From Burkholderiales bacterium (lineage in GTDB: Bacteria > Pseudomonadota > Gammaproteobacteria > Burkholderiales > Burkholderiaceae_C): a stretch of 62,389 nucleotides of DNA. Every line of letters starts with the position of its first letter. Positions within the stretch are counted from its first letter, which is position 1. Positions 41,961 to 50,996 of the stretch are shown in pieces. The DNA lies in assembly GCA_019509985.1 (NCBI GenBank), contig JAEKLF010000047.1, positions 1 to 62,389 of the forward strand, read 5' to 3'. Made by a program: the position numbers and the translations under genes. The notes under the pieces were generated by a model. It saw nothing but the letters and a program-made list of their open reading frames with translations, had not been told where the DNA came from and ran no database searches.

Positions 41961-44558
41961 GTGGCGACGATCGCCGATCTCCGCCAGCAGTTCAAGGCCG
42001 GCAAACAGGCGCTGATCGACGGCTTCCTGGCCGAGCGGCCGACACAAGCCGGCGCGCAGACGCTGTTGCGCCGCCTGGCCCGCCATGTCGACGACACGCT
42101 GCGCGGCCTGTGGGCGCAGGCCATGCTGGCCGGCATGCCCGAGGGCTCCTGCCTCGCGGCCGTCGGCGGCTATGGCCGCGGCGAGCTTTACCCGCACTCC
42201 GACGTCGACGTCCTCGTGCTGCTGCCCGACGGCGTCGAGGCCCATGTGCCCGGCCCAGTCAAGGCGGCCATCGAGGGTTTCATCACGTCCTGCTGGGACG
42301 TTGGCCTGGAGATCGGCTCGTCGGTGCGCACGCTGGGCGAATGCCTGAGCGAGTCGCAGAGCGACGTGACCATCCAGACCGCACTGCTCGAAGCCCGCGC
42401 GCTGGCCGGCGACGCCAAGCTGTTCCGCCAGCTGTCCAAGCGCTTCATGCAGGCCATGGACGCCAAGGCCTTCTTTCGCGCCAAGACGCTGGAGAGCCTG
42501 CAGCGCCACACCAAGTTCGACGACACGCCCTACGCGCTGGAGCCCAACTGCAAGGAAAGCCCCGGCGGCCTGCGCGACCTGCAGATGCTGATCTGGATCG
42601 CACGCGCTGCGGGCCTGGGCAAGACCTGGAAGGCGCTGGCCCAGCGCGGCCTCATCACGCCCTTCGAGAGCCGCCAGCTGCAGCGCAACGAAGGCCAGCT
42701 GCGCCTGATCCGCGCGCGGCTGCATGCCGTCGCGGGCCGACGCGAGGACCGCCTCGTCTTCGACCTGCAGACCGCCGTGGCGCAGAGCTTCGGCTTCGAG
42801 AGCACCGCCTCGCAGCGCGCATCCGAGGTGCTGATGCGGCGCTACTACTGGGCCGCCAAGGCGGTCACGCAGCTGCACCAGATCCTGCTGCTGAACCTGG
42901 AAGAGCAGGTCAACGGCTCGCAGCAGGGTCTGCTGCGGCCCATCGAGGGCCACCCGGACTACCTCGACCGCGGCCGCATGCTGGAGGTCGCCAGCGACGA
43001 CCTCTACCAACGCGACCCGCACGCCATCCTGCGCACCTTCCTCGTCTACCAGCAGACGCCGGGCATCAAAGGCCTGTCGGCGCGCACATTGCGCGCGCTG
43101 TATAACGCGCGCGGCCTGATGGACGCCGCCTGGCGACGCGACCCCGTCAACCGCGCGACCTTCATGGCCATGCTGCGCCAGCACGAGGGCCAGACGCATG
43201 CGTTCCGGTTGATGAACCAGACCTCGGTGCTGGGTCGCTACCTGTGGGTGTTCCGCGCCATCGTCGGGCAGATGCAGCACGACCTCTTCCACGTCTACAC
43301 CGTGGACCAGCACATCCTGATGGTGCTGCGCAACGTGCGGCGCTTCTTCATTCCCGAGCATGCCCACGAGTACCCGTTCTGCTCGCAGCTGGCCGCGCAG
43401 TTCGACCAGCCCGAGCAGCTCTACATCGCCGCCCTCTTCCACGACGTGGCCAAGGGCCGCGGCGGCGACCACTCCGAACTCGGTGCCGTCGAAGTCAAAC
43501 GCTTCTGCCGCCAGCACGGGCTGGACGCCGACGCCACGGCGATGTGCGTTTTCCTCGTCGAACACCACCTGACGATGTCGCGCGTGGCGCAGAAGGAAGA
43601 CCTGTCCAACCCCGAGGTCATCGCGGCGTTCGCGGCCAAGGTGGGCGACGCGCGGCGCCTCACGGCGCTGTACCTGCTGACCGTCGCCGACATCCGAGGC
43701 ACCAGCCCCAAGGTCTGGAACGCCTGGAAGGGCAAGCTGCTCGAGGACCTCTACCGCATCACGCTGCGAGCACTCGGTGGCGCCAAGATCAACCTCGACG
43801 CCGAGATCGAAGCCCGCAAGCAGGAGGCCCGCCAGGACCTGGCCCTGCACTCCCAGCTGCCCGGCACCGAGGAGCCGCTGTGGAAGAAGCTCGCCGTCAG
43901 CTATTTCGCGCGGCATGACGGCGCGGAGCTGGCCTGGCATGCGCGATCCCTCTGGCGCCACGTCGAGACCCAGGTGCCGGTCGTGCGCGCCCGCCCCTCG
44001 CCCATCGGTGAGGGCCTGCAGGTGCTGGTCTATTCGCCGGACCAGCAGGACCTGTTCGCGCGCATCTGCGGCTACTTCGACACCGCCGGCTTCAACATCC
44101 TCGACGCCAAGGTCCACACGACCCGCGGCGGCTATGCGCTGGACACCTTCCAGGTCATTCGCCCCGAGGCGGACGTGCACCACCGCGACCTCGTGCCGCT
44201 GGTGGAGCAGAAGCTCGCCGCCGCACTGCAGACCGTCGGCCCGCTGCCCGAGCCCAAGCGCGGCCGGCTGTCACGCCGCGTCAAGAGCTTCCCCTACACG
44301 CCGCGCATCTCGCTGCGCCCCGACGAGCGCGCCACCGCCTGGTTGCTGACCATCTCCACCAGCGACCGCGCCGGCCTGCTCTACGCCATCGCCCGCGTGC
44401 TGGCCCGCCACGGCATCAACCTGCAGCTGGCCAAGATCTCCACGCTGGGCGAGCGCGTCGAAGACACCTTCCTCGTCGACGGCCCGGCGCTGCAGCAGAA
44501 CAAGGCGCAGCTGCAGATCGAGAGCGAGCTGCTGGACGCCGTGTCGCTGCCGGCATGA
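41961..44558 (+). CDS. glnD: [Protein-PII] uridylyltransferase/uridylyl-removing enzyme
   Basis: 865 residues from a GTG four bases after the map stop. Nucleotidyltransferase motif GGYGRGELYPHSDVD (69-83), GlnD-PII domain, HD domain with ALFHDVAKGRGGDHSELGA near 490-505 for deuridylylation, and two C-terminal ACT domains (about 680-865) that sense glutamine. It modifies PII proteins in response to nitrogen status and thereby controls glutamine synthetase and NtrBC. The stop overlaps the mnmH start in ATGA. Confidence 0.96.
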   Translation: MATIADLRQQFKAGKQALIDGFLAERPTQAGAQTLLRRLARHVDDTLRGLWAQAMLAGMPEGSCLAAVGGYGRGELYPHSDVDVLVLLPDGVEAHVPGPVKAAIEGFITSCWDVGLEIGSSVRTLGECLSESQSDVTIQTALLEARALAGDAKLFRQLSKRFMQAMDAKAFFRAKTLESLQRHTKFDDTPYALEPNCKESPGGLRDLQMLIWIARAAGLGKTWKALAQRGLITPFESRQLQRNEGQLRLIRARLHAVAGRREDRLVFDLQTAVAQSFGFESTASQRASEVLMRRYYWAAKAVTQLHQILLLNLEEQVNGSQQGLLRPIEGHPDYLDRGRMLEVASDDLYQRDPHAILRTFLVYQQTPGIKGLSARTLRALYNARGLMDAAWRRDPVNRATFMAMLRQHEGQTHAFRLMNQTSVLGRYLWVFRAIVGQMQHDLFHVYTVDQHILMVLRNVRRFFIPEHAHEYPFCSQLAAQFDQPEQLYIAALFHDVAKGRGGDHSELGAVEVKRFCRQHGLDADATAMCVFLVEHHLTMSRVAQKEDLSNPEVIAAFAAKVGDARRLTALYLLTVADIRGTSPKVWNAWKGKLLEDLYRITLRALGGAKINLDAEIEARKQEARQDLALHSQLPGTEEPLWKKLAVSYFARHDGAELAWHARSLWRHVETQVPVVRARPSPIGEGLQVLVYSPDQQDLFARICGYFDTAGFNILDAKVHTTRGGYALDTFQVIRPEADVHHRDLVPLVEQKLAAALQTVGPLPEPKRGRLSRRVKSFPYTPRISLRPDERATAWLLTISTSDRAGLLYAIARVLARHGINLQLAKISTLGERVEDTFLVDGPALQQNKAQLQIESELLDAVSLPA

Positions 44559-45607
44559 GCTATACGACCACCATCGCCGAAGCGGTCGCGGAACTGGACC
44601 GCTTCGACGCCATCGTCGATGTGCGCTCGCCCGCCGAGTTCGCCGAGGACCACATGCCCGGCGCCATCAACTGGCCGGTGCTGGACGACAAGGAGCGCCA
44701 CGACGTGGGCCTGCTCTACGCCACCTCGCCCTTCGAGGCCCGCAAGCTGGGCTCGGCCCTGGTCGCGCGCAACATCGCCCGGCACCTGGAGACCAGTGCG
44801 GCCGAGTTCCCCAAGACGTGGCGGCCCCTCGTCTACTGCTGGCGCGGCGGCCAGCGCTCGGGCGCCATGCATTGGTTCCTGGGCCAGATCGGCTTTCGCT
44901 CGCGCCAGCTCGTCGGCGGCTACAAGGCCTACCGCGCCCAGGTGCGCGACGACCTCGACGCCCTGCCCGGCCGCTTCAGCTGGCAGGTGCTGTGCGGCCG
45001 AACCGGCAGCGGCAAGACGCGGCTGCTGCAGGCGCTGGCCGCCGAGGGCGCCCAGGTGCTGGACCTCGAAGCCCTGGCCGCCCACCGCGGCTCGGTGCTC
45101 GGTGCGCTGCCCGATGCGCCGCAGCCCAGCCAGAAGGCTTTCGACAGCGGCCTGTGGGCGGCGCTGCGCGGGCTGGATGCGGCACGGCCCGTCTTCGTCG
45201 AAAGCGAGAGCCGCAAGATCGGCCGCATCACCGTGACCGAGGCGCTGCTGGATGCGATGCGCAGCCGCGGTGGCTGCGTCTGGATCGAGATGCCCGAGGC
45301 CGCGCGCGTGGAGCTGCTGCTGCAGGACTACGGCCACTTCAGTGCCGACCCCGATGGCTTCTGCCGTGCGCTGGACGGGCTCATCGAGCTGCGCGGCCAC
45401 GCCCGCGTCGAGGCCTGGCAAGCACGTGCCCGTGCGGGCGACTGGGCGGGCGTCTTTGCGGAGCTGATGCGCGAGCACTACGACCCCGGCTATGAGCGCT
45501 CGCTGCGCGGCCATTTCCCGGCGCTGGCGCGCGCACAGACGTTGACGCTGGCCGACGGCGGCCCCGCGGCCATGCAGGCCGCGGCGCGGTCTCTGCTGTC
45601 GGGCTGA
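44555..45607 (+). CDS. mnmH: tRNA 2-selenouridine/geranyl-2-thiouridine synthase
   Basis: 350 residues starting in the ATGA overlap with glnD. N-terminal rhodanese domain with catalytic C95 in YCWRGGQRSGAM, then a P-loop GRTGSGKT (148-155) for the geranyl-transfer/selenation domain. MnmH (SelU, YbbB) converts 2-thiouridine at wobble position 34 of Lys, Glu and Gln tRNAs to geranylthio- and selenouridine, using selenophosphate. Its selD partner is not in the window. The DHMPGAINWPVLDD motif is the family's N-terminal signature. Confidence 0.94.
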   Translation: MSYTTTIAEAVAELDRFDAIVDVRSPAEFAEDHMPGAINWPVLDDKERHDVGLLYATSPFEARKLGSALVARNIARHLETSAAEFPKTWRPLVYCWRGGQRSGAMHWFLGQIGFRSRQLVGGYKAYRAQVRDDLDALPGRFSWQVLCGRTGSGKTRLLQALAAEGAQVLDLEALAAHRGSVLGALPDAPQPSQKAFDSGLWAALRGLDAARPVFVESESRKIGRITVTEALLDAMRSRGGCVWIEMPEAARVELLLQDYGHFSADPDGFCRALDGLIELRGHARVEAWQARARAGDWAGVFAELMREHYDPGYERSLRGHFPALARAQTLTLADGGPAAMQAAARSLLSG

Positions 45608-45608
45608 G

Positions 45609-46445
45609 CTACTTCGCCGCCGCCGCGGCGATGCCGATCAGCGGCACCTGGCCGTAGGTCGTCGTCGGCAGCACGCCGTTCCACTTGGCGATGGCCGCGC
45701 GCTGGTTCTCCACCTCGCGCAGCTTCAGCAGCTCCGGCGTCACCTGGGCGCGCTGCAAGGCCAGCGACTCGGCCTCCGCCTTGGCCTGGGTGACCTTCTG
45801 CTCGGCCTCGACGCGGATGCGCAGCAGGTCGCGCTCGGCGCGCAGCTTGTCCTGCTCGGCGCCAACCTTGGCCTCGATGGCTTTGGAGAAGCTGTCCGAG
45901 AAGCGGAAGTTGATGACGGCGAATTCGTCCAGCACCAGGCCGTGGCGCTGCATTTTCTCGCGCAGCAGCGAGGCGATGCCTTCGCGCACGTCGGTGCGGC
46001 GGGTGATCAGCTCTTCGGCCGTGAAACGCGCCGTCACCGCCTTCATGGACTCCTGCGCGGCCGGCAGGATGATGCGGTCCGCAATGATGTCGGTGCTGGT
46101 GCCGATGGCGCGGAAGGCCTGGGCCACCTGGTGCGGCTCAAGGTGGTAGTTGATGGCGACGCGCGTGTGCACGGCCTGCAGGTCCTTGGAGGCGGCGTCG
46201 CCTTCGCCTTCGCTCTTCTGCACGCGAATCTCGAGCAGGTGGATGGTCTGCGCCAGCGGGATGCGCAAGTGGATGCCTTCGTCCAGCACCTCGTCGGCCG
46301 GCTTGCCGAAGGTCGTCATGACGCCGCGCGTGCCCGCCGGCACGATGCCGTAGGGCGCCAGCAACCAGAGCACGGCCACCACCGCCACGATCTGGATCAG
46401 GCGCAACAGCCCGCTTGGAAAGCGGTTCGATTCGAAGCTCATCAA
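45609..46445 (-). CDS. Prohibitin/SPFH-domain membrane protein
   Basis: 278 residues. A single N-terminal TM helix (LIQIVAVVAVLWLLAPYGIV) is followed by the SPFH/prohibitin domain (VPAGTRGVMTTFGKPADEVL, DEGIHLRIPLAQTIHLLEIR) and a coiled-coil with EAKVGAEQDKLRAERDLLRI. Eukaryotic and bacterial prohibitins form rings that restrain membrane proteases such as FtsH. It converges with mnmH one base apart. No partner NfeD gene is next to it. Confidence 0.88.
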   Translation of the reverse strand: MMSFESNRFPSGLLRLIQIVAVVAVLWLLAPYGIVPAGTRGVMTTFGKPADEVLDEGIHLRIPLAQTIHLLEIRVQKSEGEGDAASKDLQAVHTRVAINYHLEPHQVAQAFRAIGTSTDIIADRIILPAAQESMKAVTARFTAEELITRRTDVREGIASLLREKMQRHGLVLDEFAVINFRFSDSFSKAIEAKVGAEQDKLRAERDLLRIRVEAEQKVTQAKAEAESLALQRAQVTPELLKLREVENQRAAIAKWNGVLPTTTYGQVPLIGIAAAAAK

Positions 46446-46521
46446 TGTCTCCCTGCTGGTGTCAGCATTGCCCGGGCTCGGCGGCCCGTGGTGCCAGACT
46501 GTGCCAGCAAAGAGCGACTGT

Positions 46522-47097
46522 TCAGTCGAGATCGCCCGCGAGGCTGGTCAGGGTCTCGGGCACGATCTGCACATGGGCCGGGTAGTGGGTGTGGTCGCAG
46601 CCCAGCTTGACGCCGGCACCCGCCTTCACGGCCTCGCGCATCGCCGTGCTCAGCTCGAAGCGCACGAAGTGCACGGCCGAGGTCTTCTCGTCGTTCTCGC
46701 GGTCGAGGTCTTCGTCCGCAATGGCATAGACGCGCGGCTGGCCTTCGACCTCGATGAAGAGCCGGTCCTCGACACCGATGAGCCGCGCCAGCTCGCGCCG
46801 GCGCTCGTTGGGATCGGGGTATTCGATCAGCAGCGTCGCCTTCCAGTTCGTGCCGTCGGGCACCAGCGGCGCGTAGGCGTCGATCTCGCTCTGGATGCCC
46901 TTGGCCTCGAAGATCTTCTCGATGCGCAGCATCTCCTGGATCTGGTAGCGCACGGTGCGCTCGTCCTCGAACTGCAGGTTCAGGTGCTCGCCAAGCTGCA
47001 CGCTGCGCTGGCGGCGGTGGGCAACGATCGACGCCTTCTCGGCCTTGCGGAACTTGGCGTAGGCCTCGAGCGTCATCAGGCTGTCGATGGTGATCAT
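46522..47097 (-). CDS. DUF3501 family protein
   Basis: 191 residues from the ATG at 47097, overlapping the iron-sulfur gene by 4 bp (ATGA). TIDSLMTLEAYAKFRKAEKA and RRQRSVQLGEHLNLQFEDER are the DUF3501 opening; FEAKGIQSEIDAYAPLVPDG and GVKLGCDHTHYPAHVQI follow. The family is almost always encoded with the rubrerythrin and Fe-S protein seen here. A cofactor or chaperone role in that system is possible but unknown. Confidence 0.88.
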   Translation of the reverse strand: MITIDSLMTLEAYAKFRKAEKASIVAHRRQRSVQLGEHLNLQFEDERTVRYQIQEMLRIEKIFEAKGIQSEIDAYAPLVPDGTNWKATLLIEYPDPNERRRELARLIGVEDRLFIEVEGQPRVYAIADEDLDRENDEKTSAVHFVRFELSTAMREAVKAGAGVKLGCDHTHYPAHVQIVPETLTSLAGDLD

Positions 47098-48443
47098 GGC
47101 AATCCGTAGGCGGTGCGCATCAAGGTCAGCGGGTGGGCCACGGCCTTGGCTGGCGTGCCCGCCTGCGCCATGCCCTGGGCGATGTGGTGGCTGGCCAGCG
47201 CGCAGTCGCTGGCGATGACGTCGGGTTCGTCCTTGGCCATGGCCTTGAAGACGGGCTTGCCGATCTTCATCGCGACCGGGTGGGTGAGCGTCTTCACGCC
47301 ATAGGTGCCGGCATGGCCCGAACAGCGCTCGACGGTGTTGAGCTTGACGTTCACGCTCTGGCCGATGAGCTTGAACATCTCCTCGGTCTTGCGGCCGATC
47401 TTCTGTACGCGGCCATGGCAGGGCACGTGGTAGCTGACCTTGCCCAGTGCCTGCTTGAAGTCGGTCTTCAGCAGGCCGTCCTTGTGGCGGGCGACGAGGT
47501 ATTCGAAGGGGTCCCACATCGCGTCCTGCACGAGCGTCACGTCCGCCTCGTCCGGGAACATCAGAGGCAGCTCCTGCTTGAACATCAGCGTGCAGCTCGG
47601 GATGGCCGACAGGATGGCGAAGCCGTCCCGGGCATAGGGCGCCAGCACGGCGATGTTGGCGGCCTTGTGCTGCTCCACGGTCCGCAGGTCACCCAGCTCC
47701 AGCTTGGCCATGCCGCAGCACTTCTCCTTCTCGACGATGACGTAGGGAATCGCGTTGTGCTCCAGCACCTTCAGCAGGTCGTGGCCGATGCCGGGCTCGT
47801 TGTAGTTGACGTAGCAAGTCGAGAAGATGGCCACCTTGCCGGGCGTGCGCTCGCCGTTGGTGACGACCTGCGTCTGGCTCTTCGCCGCACCCCAGCGAAA
47901 GCGCTGCGTGGCCAGCTCGGGCAGCCAGGCGTCCGGGTGCACGCCGAGCTGCTTGTCCAGCAGGCGGCGCGCGAACTTCGTGCGGTTGACGGCGTTGACG
48001 GCCTGCACGACGACCGGGATGCCCGCGAACTGGCCGTGCACGTCGGTCGACGCCAGGAACTTCTCGCCGCCGCCGACGCCGCCCTTGCCGAACTTGATCG
48101 CCTTGGCCCGCAGCATGGTGTGCGGGAAGTCCAGGTTCCACGGATGCGGCGGCACGTAGGGGCACTTGGTCATGTAGCAGAGATCGCACAGATAGCACTG
48201 GTCGACGACCTGCCAGAAATCCTGCCTGGCCACACCGTCCAGCTCGCCGGTCTTGCCCTCGTCGATCAGGTCGAACAGCGTCGGGAAGCTCTGGCACAGG
48301 CTCACGCAGCGACGGCAGCCATGGCAGATGTCGAAGACGCGGGCCATCTCGTCGAGGCACTGCTGCTCGTCGTTGAACTCGGCGCTCTTCCAGTCGAGCG
48401 CGTGGCGGGTCGGGGCTTCGAGATTGCCTTCTCTTGTGCTCAT
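47094..48443 (-). CDS. Heterodisulfide reductase/GlpC-like iron-sulfur protein
   Basis: 449 residues from the ATG at 48443. Two [4Fe-4S] motifs near the N terminus: C40-x2-C43-x2-C46-x3-C50 (ICHGCRRCVSLCQSFPTLFD) and C83-x2-C86-x2-C89-x4-C94 (CYLCDLCYMTKCPYVPPH). Two CCG-type domains follow (IVEKEKCCGMAKLELGDL; VPCHGRVQKIG with VERCSGHAGTYGVK), as in HdrD, GlpC and GlcF. It should pass electrons to or from quinone or thiol/disulfide chemistry. The second motif in a rubrerythrin operon suggests a reductase of the peroxidase. Confidence 0.88.
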   Translation of the reverse strand: MSTREGNLEAPTRHALDWKSAEFNDEQQCLDEMARVFDICHGCRRCVSLCQSFPTLFDLIDEGKTGELDGVARQDFWQVVDQCYLCDLCYMTKCPYVPPHPWNLDFPHTMLRAKAIKFGKGGVGGGEKFLASTDVHGQFAGIPVVVQAVNAVNRTKFARRLLDKQLGVHPDAWLPELATQRFRWGAAKSQTQVVTNGERTPGKVAIFSTCYVNYNEPGIGHDLLKVLEHNAIPYVIVEKEKCCGMAKLELGDLRTVEQHKAANIAVLAPYARDGFAILSAIPSCTLMFKQELPLMFPDEADVTLVQDAMWDPFEYLVARHKDGLLKTDFKQALGKVSYHVPCHGRVQKIGRKTEEMFKLIGQSVNVKLNTVERCSGHAGTYGVKTLTHPVAMKIGKPVFKAMAKDEPDVIASDCALASHHIAQGMAQAGTPAKAVAHPLTLMRTAYGLP

Positions 48444-48455
48444 CACGGCTCCAGG

Positions 48456-48512
48456 CGCAGTCGCCTGCGCGCCGGGCACGCACAGGCGACTGCGGCCGCA
48501 CGGGGCGGCCGC
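48456..48512 (-). repeat. Tandem inverted repeats between rubrerythrin and Fe-S genes
   Basis: CGCAGTCGCCTG (48456-48467) and CAGGCGACTGCG (48483-48494) are perfect 12-bp arms with a 15-nt loop; next to it GCGGCCGC occurs at 48492-48499 and 48505-48512. On the mRNA this gives two strong hairpins in the 82-nt gap. No U-run follows on either strand, so it is not a plain terminator. It may protect the rubrerythrin message from 3' decay and lower downstream expression. Confidence 0.7.
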
Positions 48513-48525
48513 ATGGCGGGATGGA

Positions 48526-48945
48526 TCAGTCGACCAGTGCGTCCAGCGCCTTCTGGTAGCGGTTCGCGTGCGAGCGCTCGGCCTTGGCCAGCGTCTCGAA
48601 CCAGTCGGCGATCTCGTCGAAGCCTTCGTCGCGCGCCGTCCTGGCCATGCCCGGGTACATGTCGGTGTACTCGTGCGTCTCGCCGGCCACGGCCGCCGCC
48701 AGGTTCTGGCGGCTGCTGCCGATCGGCAAGCCGGTGGCGGGGTCGCCCACGGCCTCCAGGAATTCGAGGTGGCCGTGCGCATGGCCCGTCTCGCCTTCCG
48801 CCGTGGAGCGGAACAGCGCGGCGACGTCGTTCTGCCCTTCGATGTCGGCCTTGTTGGCGAAGTAGAGGTAGCGGCGGTTGGCCTGGGATTCGCCCGCGAA
48901 GGCGTCCTTCAGGTGCTGCTCGGTCTTGGAACCTTTCAAGCTCAT
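48526..48945 (-). CDS. Rubrerythrin (ferritin-like domain only)
   Basis: 139 residues from the ATG at 48945. The four-helix diiron domain shows [20 protein letters not shown] with E in Exxx[18 protein letters not shown] (ExxH) and [20 protein letters not shown] (ExxH). The C-terminal rubredoxin domain of classical rubrerythrin is missing, so electrons must come from another protein, likely the Fe-S protein encoded downstream. It reduces hydrogen peroxide. First gene of a rubrerythrin / Fe-S / DUF3501 cluster. Confidence 0.92.
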   Translation of the reverse strand: MSLKGSKTEQHLKDAFAGESQANRRYLYFANKADIEGQNDVAALFRSTAEGETGHAHGHLEFLEAVGDPATGLPIGSSRQNLAAAVAGETHEYTDMYPGMARTARDEGFDEIADWFETLAKAERSHANRYQKALDALVD

Positions 48946-49026
48946 CGCAGTCTCCGGTCGGGGGTGGGGAGACCGCGACGCTAGCGCGGCTGGGCCGGCA
49001 CTGCAACACAAGCCTTTCAATGCACC

Positions 49027-49917
49027 CTATAGCAGGCCGCTATACCAGCGCAGGCCAAGCAGCTGCCGCGCCAGCTGGTGGGCGCGGCCTTGCGGGTCGG
49101 CCAGGTCATGCAGCACGGTGTAGTGGTTGCAACCTGGCAGCTCCTCGCAGACGGGCACGGCGCGCGCGCCCCAGGCCGCGCGAATCAGTCGGTTCTGGCG
49201 GCGGAACTCCTCACTCTCAAGTTCGCCAGCCACCGCGATCAGCGTCTGCGGCACGGCCGGCGGCGGATAGTGGACGGGGCTGAGCCGGCGCGCGCTGGCC
49301 GCGTCCAGGCGCAAGTCGTCCCGCAGGAAGAGCGCGCGGCACAGTGGCGCGAGGTCATGCACGCCCGACACCGACATCGCGCCCTGCACCAGCCGGCGCG
49401 GCAGATCGACGCCGACACGCTTCCAGTCGCAGCAGCTCAGCATCGCGGCCAGATGCCCGCCGGCCGAGTGGCCGATGAGGACGATGCGACTTGGGTCGCC
49501 GCCATGTTCGGCCGCATGCCGCCAGGCCCAGGCCACCGCCTCGGTCAGCTGCATCGCAATGCGCTCGATGCTGACCGCCGGGCAAAGGTCGTAGTTGGGC
49601 ACGACGACGAGAGCGCCCTCGTCCGTGAAACTGGCGGCCAGGAAGGAATAGTCGGACTTGTCGAGCGCGCGCCAGCAGCCGCCGTGGAGGAGGATGAGAA
49701 CCGGCGCGAAGCCACCGGCAAAGGCAGGATCAGGCTCAAAGACATCCAGCGTCTGCTTGTCGCCCGGCCCGTAGCGCAGGTCCAGCCGGCAGCTCGCGCG
49801 CTCTCGCACCAGCGCGGAAGCCTCGGCCCAGTGCGCCAGGATCTCGGCGCTTTCCAGCACGCGGGCGTGGTTGTTGTACTGGGCGTCGAACCAGACCGGC
49901 GGCTTGCGAGGCGTCAT
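49027..49917 (-). CDS. Alpha/beta-hydrolase, kynurenine-formamidase-like
   Basis: 296 residues from the ATG at 49917; a TTG two codons upstream is an alternative. VLILLHGGCWRALDKSDYSF is the HGGxW oxyanion motif of the formamidase/carboxylesterase branch, LIGHSAGGHLAAML the nucleophile elbow, and PGCNHYTVLHDLADPQG holds the catalytic His. The N terminus FDAQYNNHARVLESAEILAHW is typical of bacterial arylformamidase-like proteins. No tryptophan-catabolism gene is adjacent, so the substrate is open. It ends the core segment; tRNA-Ala lies 49 bp beyond its start on the other strand. Confidence 0.82.
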   Translation of the reverse strand: MTPRKPPVWFDAQYNNHARVLESAEILAHWAEASALVRERASCRLDLRYGPGDKQTLDVFEPDPAFAGGFAPVLILLHGGCWRALDKSDYSFLAASFTDEGALVVVPNYDLCPAVSIERIAMQLTEAVAWAWRHAAEHGGDPSRIVLIGHSAGGHLAAMLSCCDWKRVGVDLPRRLVQGAMSVSGVHDLAPLCRALFLRDDLRLDAASARRLSPVHYPPPAVPQTLIAVAGELESEEFRRQNRLIRAAWGARAVPVCEELPGCNHYTVLHDLADPQGRAHQLARQLLGLRWYSGLL

Positions 49918-49966
49918 GGCCAACGACGATAGCAGCCGCCCGCCGGGCTATACTTTTGGCTCGCGT

Positions 49967-50042
<76 letters not shown>

Positions 50043-50084
50043 CCCGATCATTCCAGACGGTCCCGCACCGTCCCATGAAAACCG

Positions 50085-50119
50085 AAAAGCCCTTGAGAAT
50101 CAACGCTCTAGGGCTTTTT
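50085..50119 (+). terminator. Intrinsic terminator of tRNA-Ala
   Basis: AAAAGCCCT (50085-50093) and AGGGCTTTT (50110-50118) pair across a 16-nt loop and are followed by more T (TTTTTCTTTTTC). Located 43 bp after the tRNA. The A-run before the stem would let it work on the minus strand too. Confidence 0.85.
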
Positions 50120-50193
50120 CTTTTTCTTACGGCCCCGTAAGATCCCACGAGATCCGAGATCACATTGCAGTAACTAACACAGTAACTCGAAAA
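50120..50193. other. No recognised gene; tRNA/IS junction
   Basis: AT-richer DNA between the terminator and the truncated IS66 tnpC. It holds no ORF of note. This is where the IS element was cut by the event that joined it to the tRNA locus. Confidence 0.4.
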
Positions 50194-50256
50194 TTTGGGC
50201 CGCAGGGCATCGCGGAGTTGGTGGGCATCAAGAGTGTCGAGGTCGTCGGCAATCAC
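50194..50256 (-). pseudogene. IS66 TnpC transposase, N-terminal fragment
   Basis: From a GTG at 50256 the frame reads IADDLDTLDAHQLRDALR, which resembles the LDALDAAQLR opening of IS66 TnpC, then loses homology near 50194. It follows tnpB by 66 bp, the expected place. The full protein would be about 500 residues. The match is short, hence moderate confidence. Confidence 0.45.
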
Positions 50257-50322
50257 GAGTGGTGATGCTGCCTGCCCCCCGCGCCGCGCCGGTCATCGGC
50301 AGATGCAGCAATGGACGCGCCG

Positions 50323-50655
50323 CTAAAGCAGCGTGATGACGCCGGCCTCGCCGACGTGCTGCCAGAGCAGGCCAAGCACCAGGGCGTCGAACTGAGTGCG
50401 GCTCAGGCTCAGCGTGCCAGTCAAGTCGCGAGGCCAGACGAAGCGGCCCGCATTGAGGCGGCGCGCTGCCAGCCACACCCCGATACCGTGATGCACGAGC
50501 ACCTTCATCCGGTTGGCTCGGCGGTTTGCGAACAGGTAGGCGTGGTGGGGCCGGGCGGCGCCGAAGACGGCCACCACGCGCCGCAGGGCAGCCTCGGTGC
50601 CGGCTCGCATGTCCAGCGGCTCAACCGCCAGCCACACCGCATCCACCAGGATCAA
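50323..50655 (-). CDS. tnpB: IS66-family TnpB accessory protein
   Basis: 110 residues beginning at a TTG that overlaps the ancestral tnpA stop (TTGA). LVDAVWLAVEPLDMRAGTEA, FGAARPHHAYLFANRRANRM and KVLVHHGIGVWLAARRLNAG are the TnpB (Orf2) signatures, ending in the family's typical VGEAGVITLL. The frame is intact and near the usual 115 residues. TnpB is required for IS66 transposition by an unknown mechanism; with tnpC gone it has no partner here. Confidence 0.88.
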   Translation of the reverse strand: MILVDAVWLAVEPLDMRAGTEAALRRVVAVFGAARPHHAYLFANRRANRMKVLVHHGIGVWLAARRLNAGRFVWPRDLTGTLSLSRTQFDALVLGLLWQHVGEAGVITLL

Positions 50656-50996
50656 CGCAGCATCTCGCGCAGCTAGGCGGCGCAGGAAACAGCGCCCGCC
50701 ATCGGCCACCGAACCCGTACATGGACCGGGCCTCGCTGCAGTTCCAGTTCGATGGACTGCGGCGGCTCGCAGGGTGGCGCTTCGGTGACCAACGAGACCG
50801 GAACAAATGAAGGGCAGCCAGCGGGCTCGCCATCTTGGCCAGCCAGGCGCCGCCACTTGTGCACGAGGTCGGCATTGAGGCCGTAGCTCATCGCCACCTG
50901 GGCCACCGACGCGCCTGGCGCCGCGCATGCGGCGATGACTTGACGCTTCAGGTCTGCATCGTGACGCCGGCGACTGGCCGGCTTGGCGTCTGACAT
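50652..50996 (-). pseudogene. tnpA: IS66-family TnpA accessory protein, amber-truncated
   Basis: From the ATG at 50996: MSDAKPASRRRHDADLKRQV, an HTH with SVAQVAMSYGLNADLVHKWR, and the C-terminal VHVRVRWPMAGAVSCAA, typical of IS66 Orf1. The frame then meets TAG at 50673-50675, where homologues have Trp, after which LREMLR and a TGA (50652-50654) continue in frame. So one G-to-A change cut the last seven residues. The original stop overlaps the tnpB start, which confirms the reading. Confidence 0.8.

Noticed and set aside
46446..46521. Possible terminator between the SPFH and DUF3501 genes
   Set aside because: Some GC-rich symmetry (GGGC...GCCC) but no U-run in either direction.
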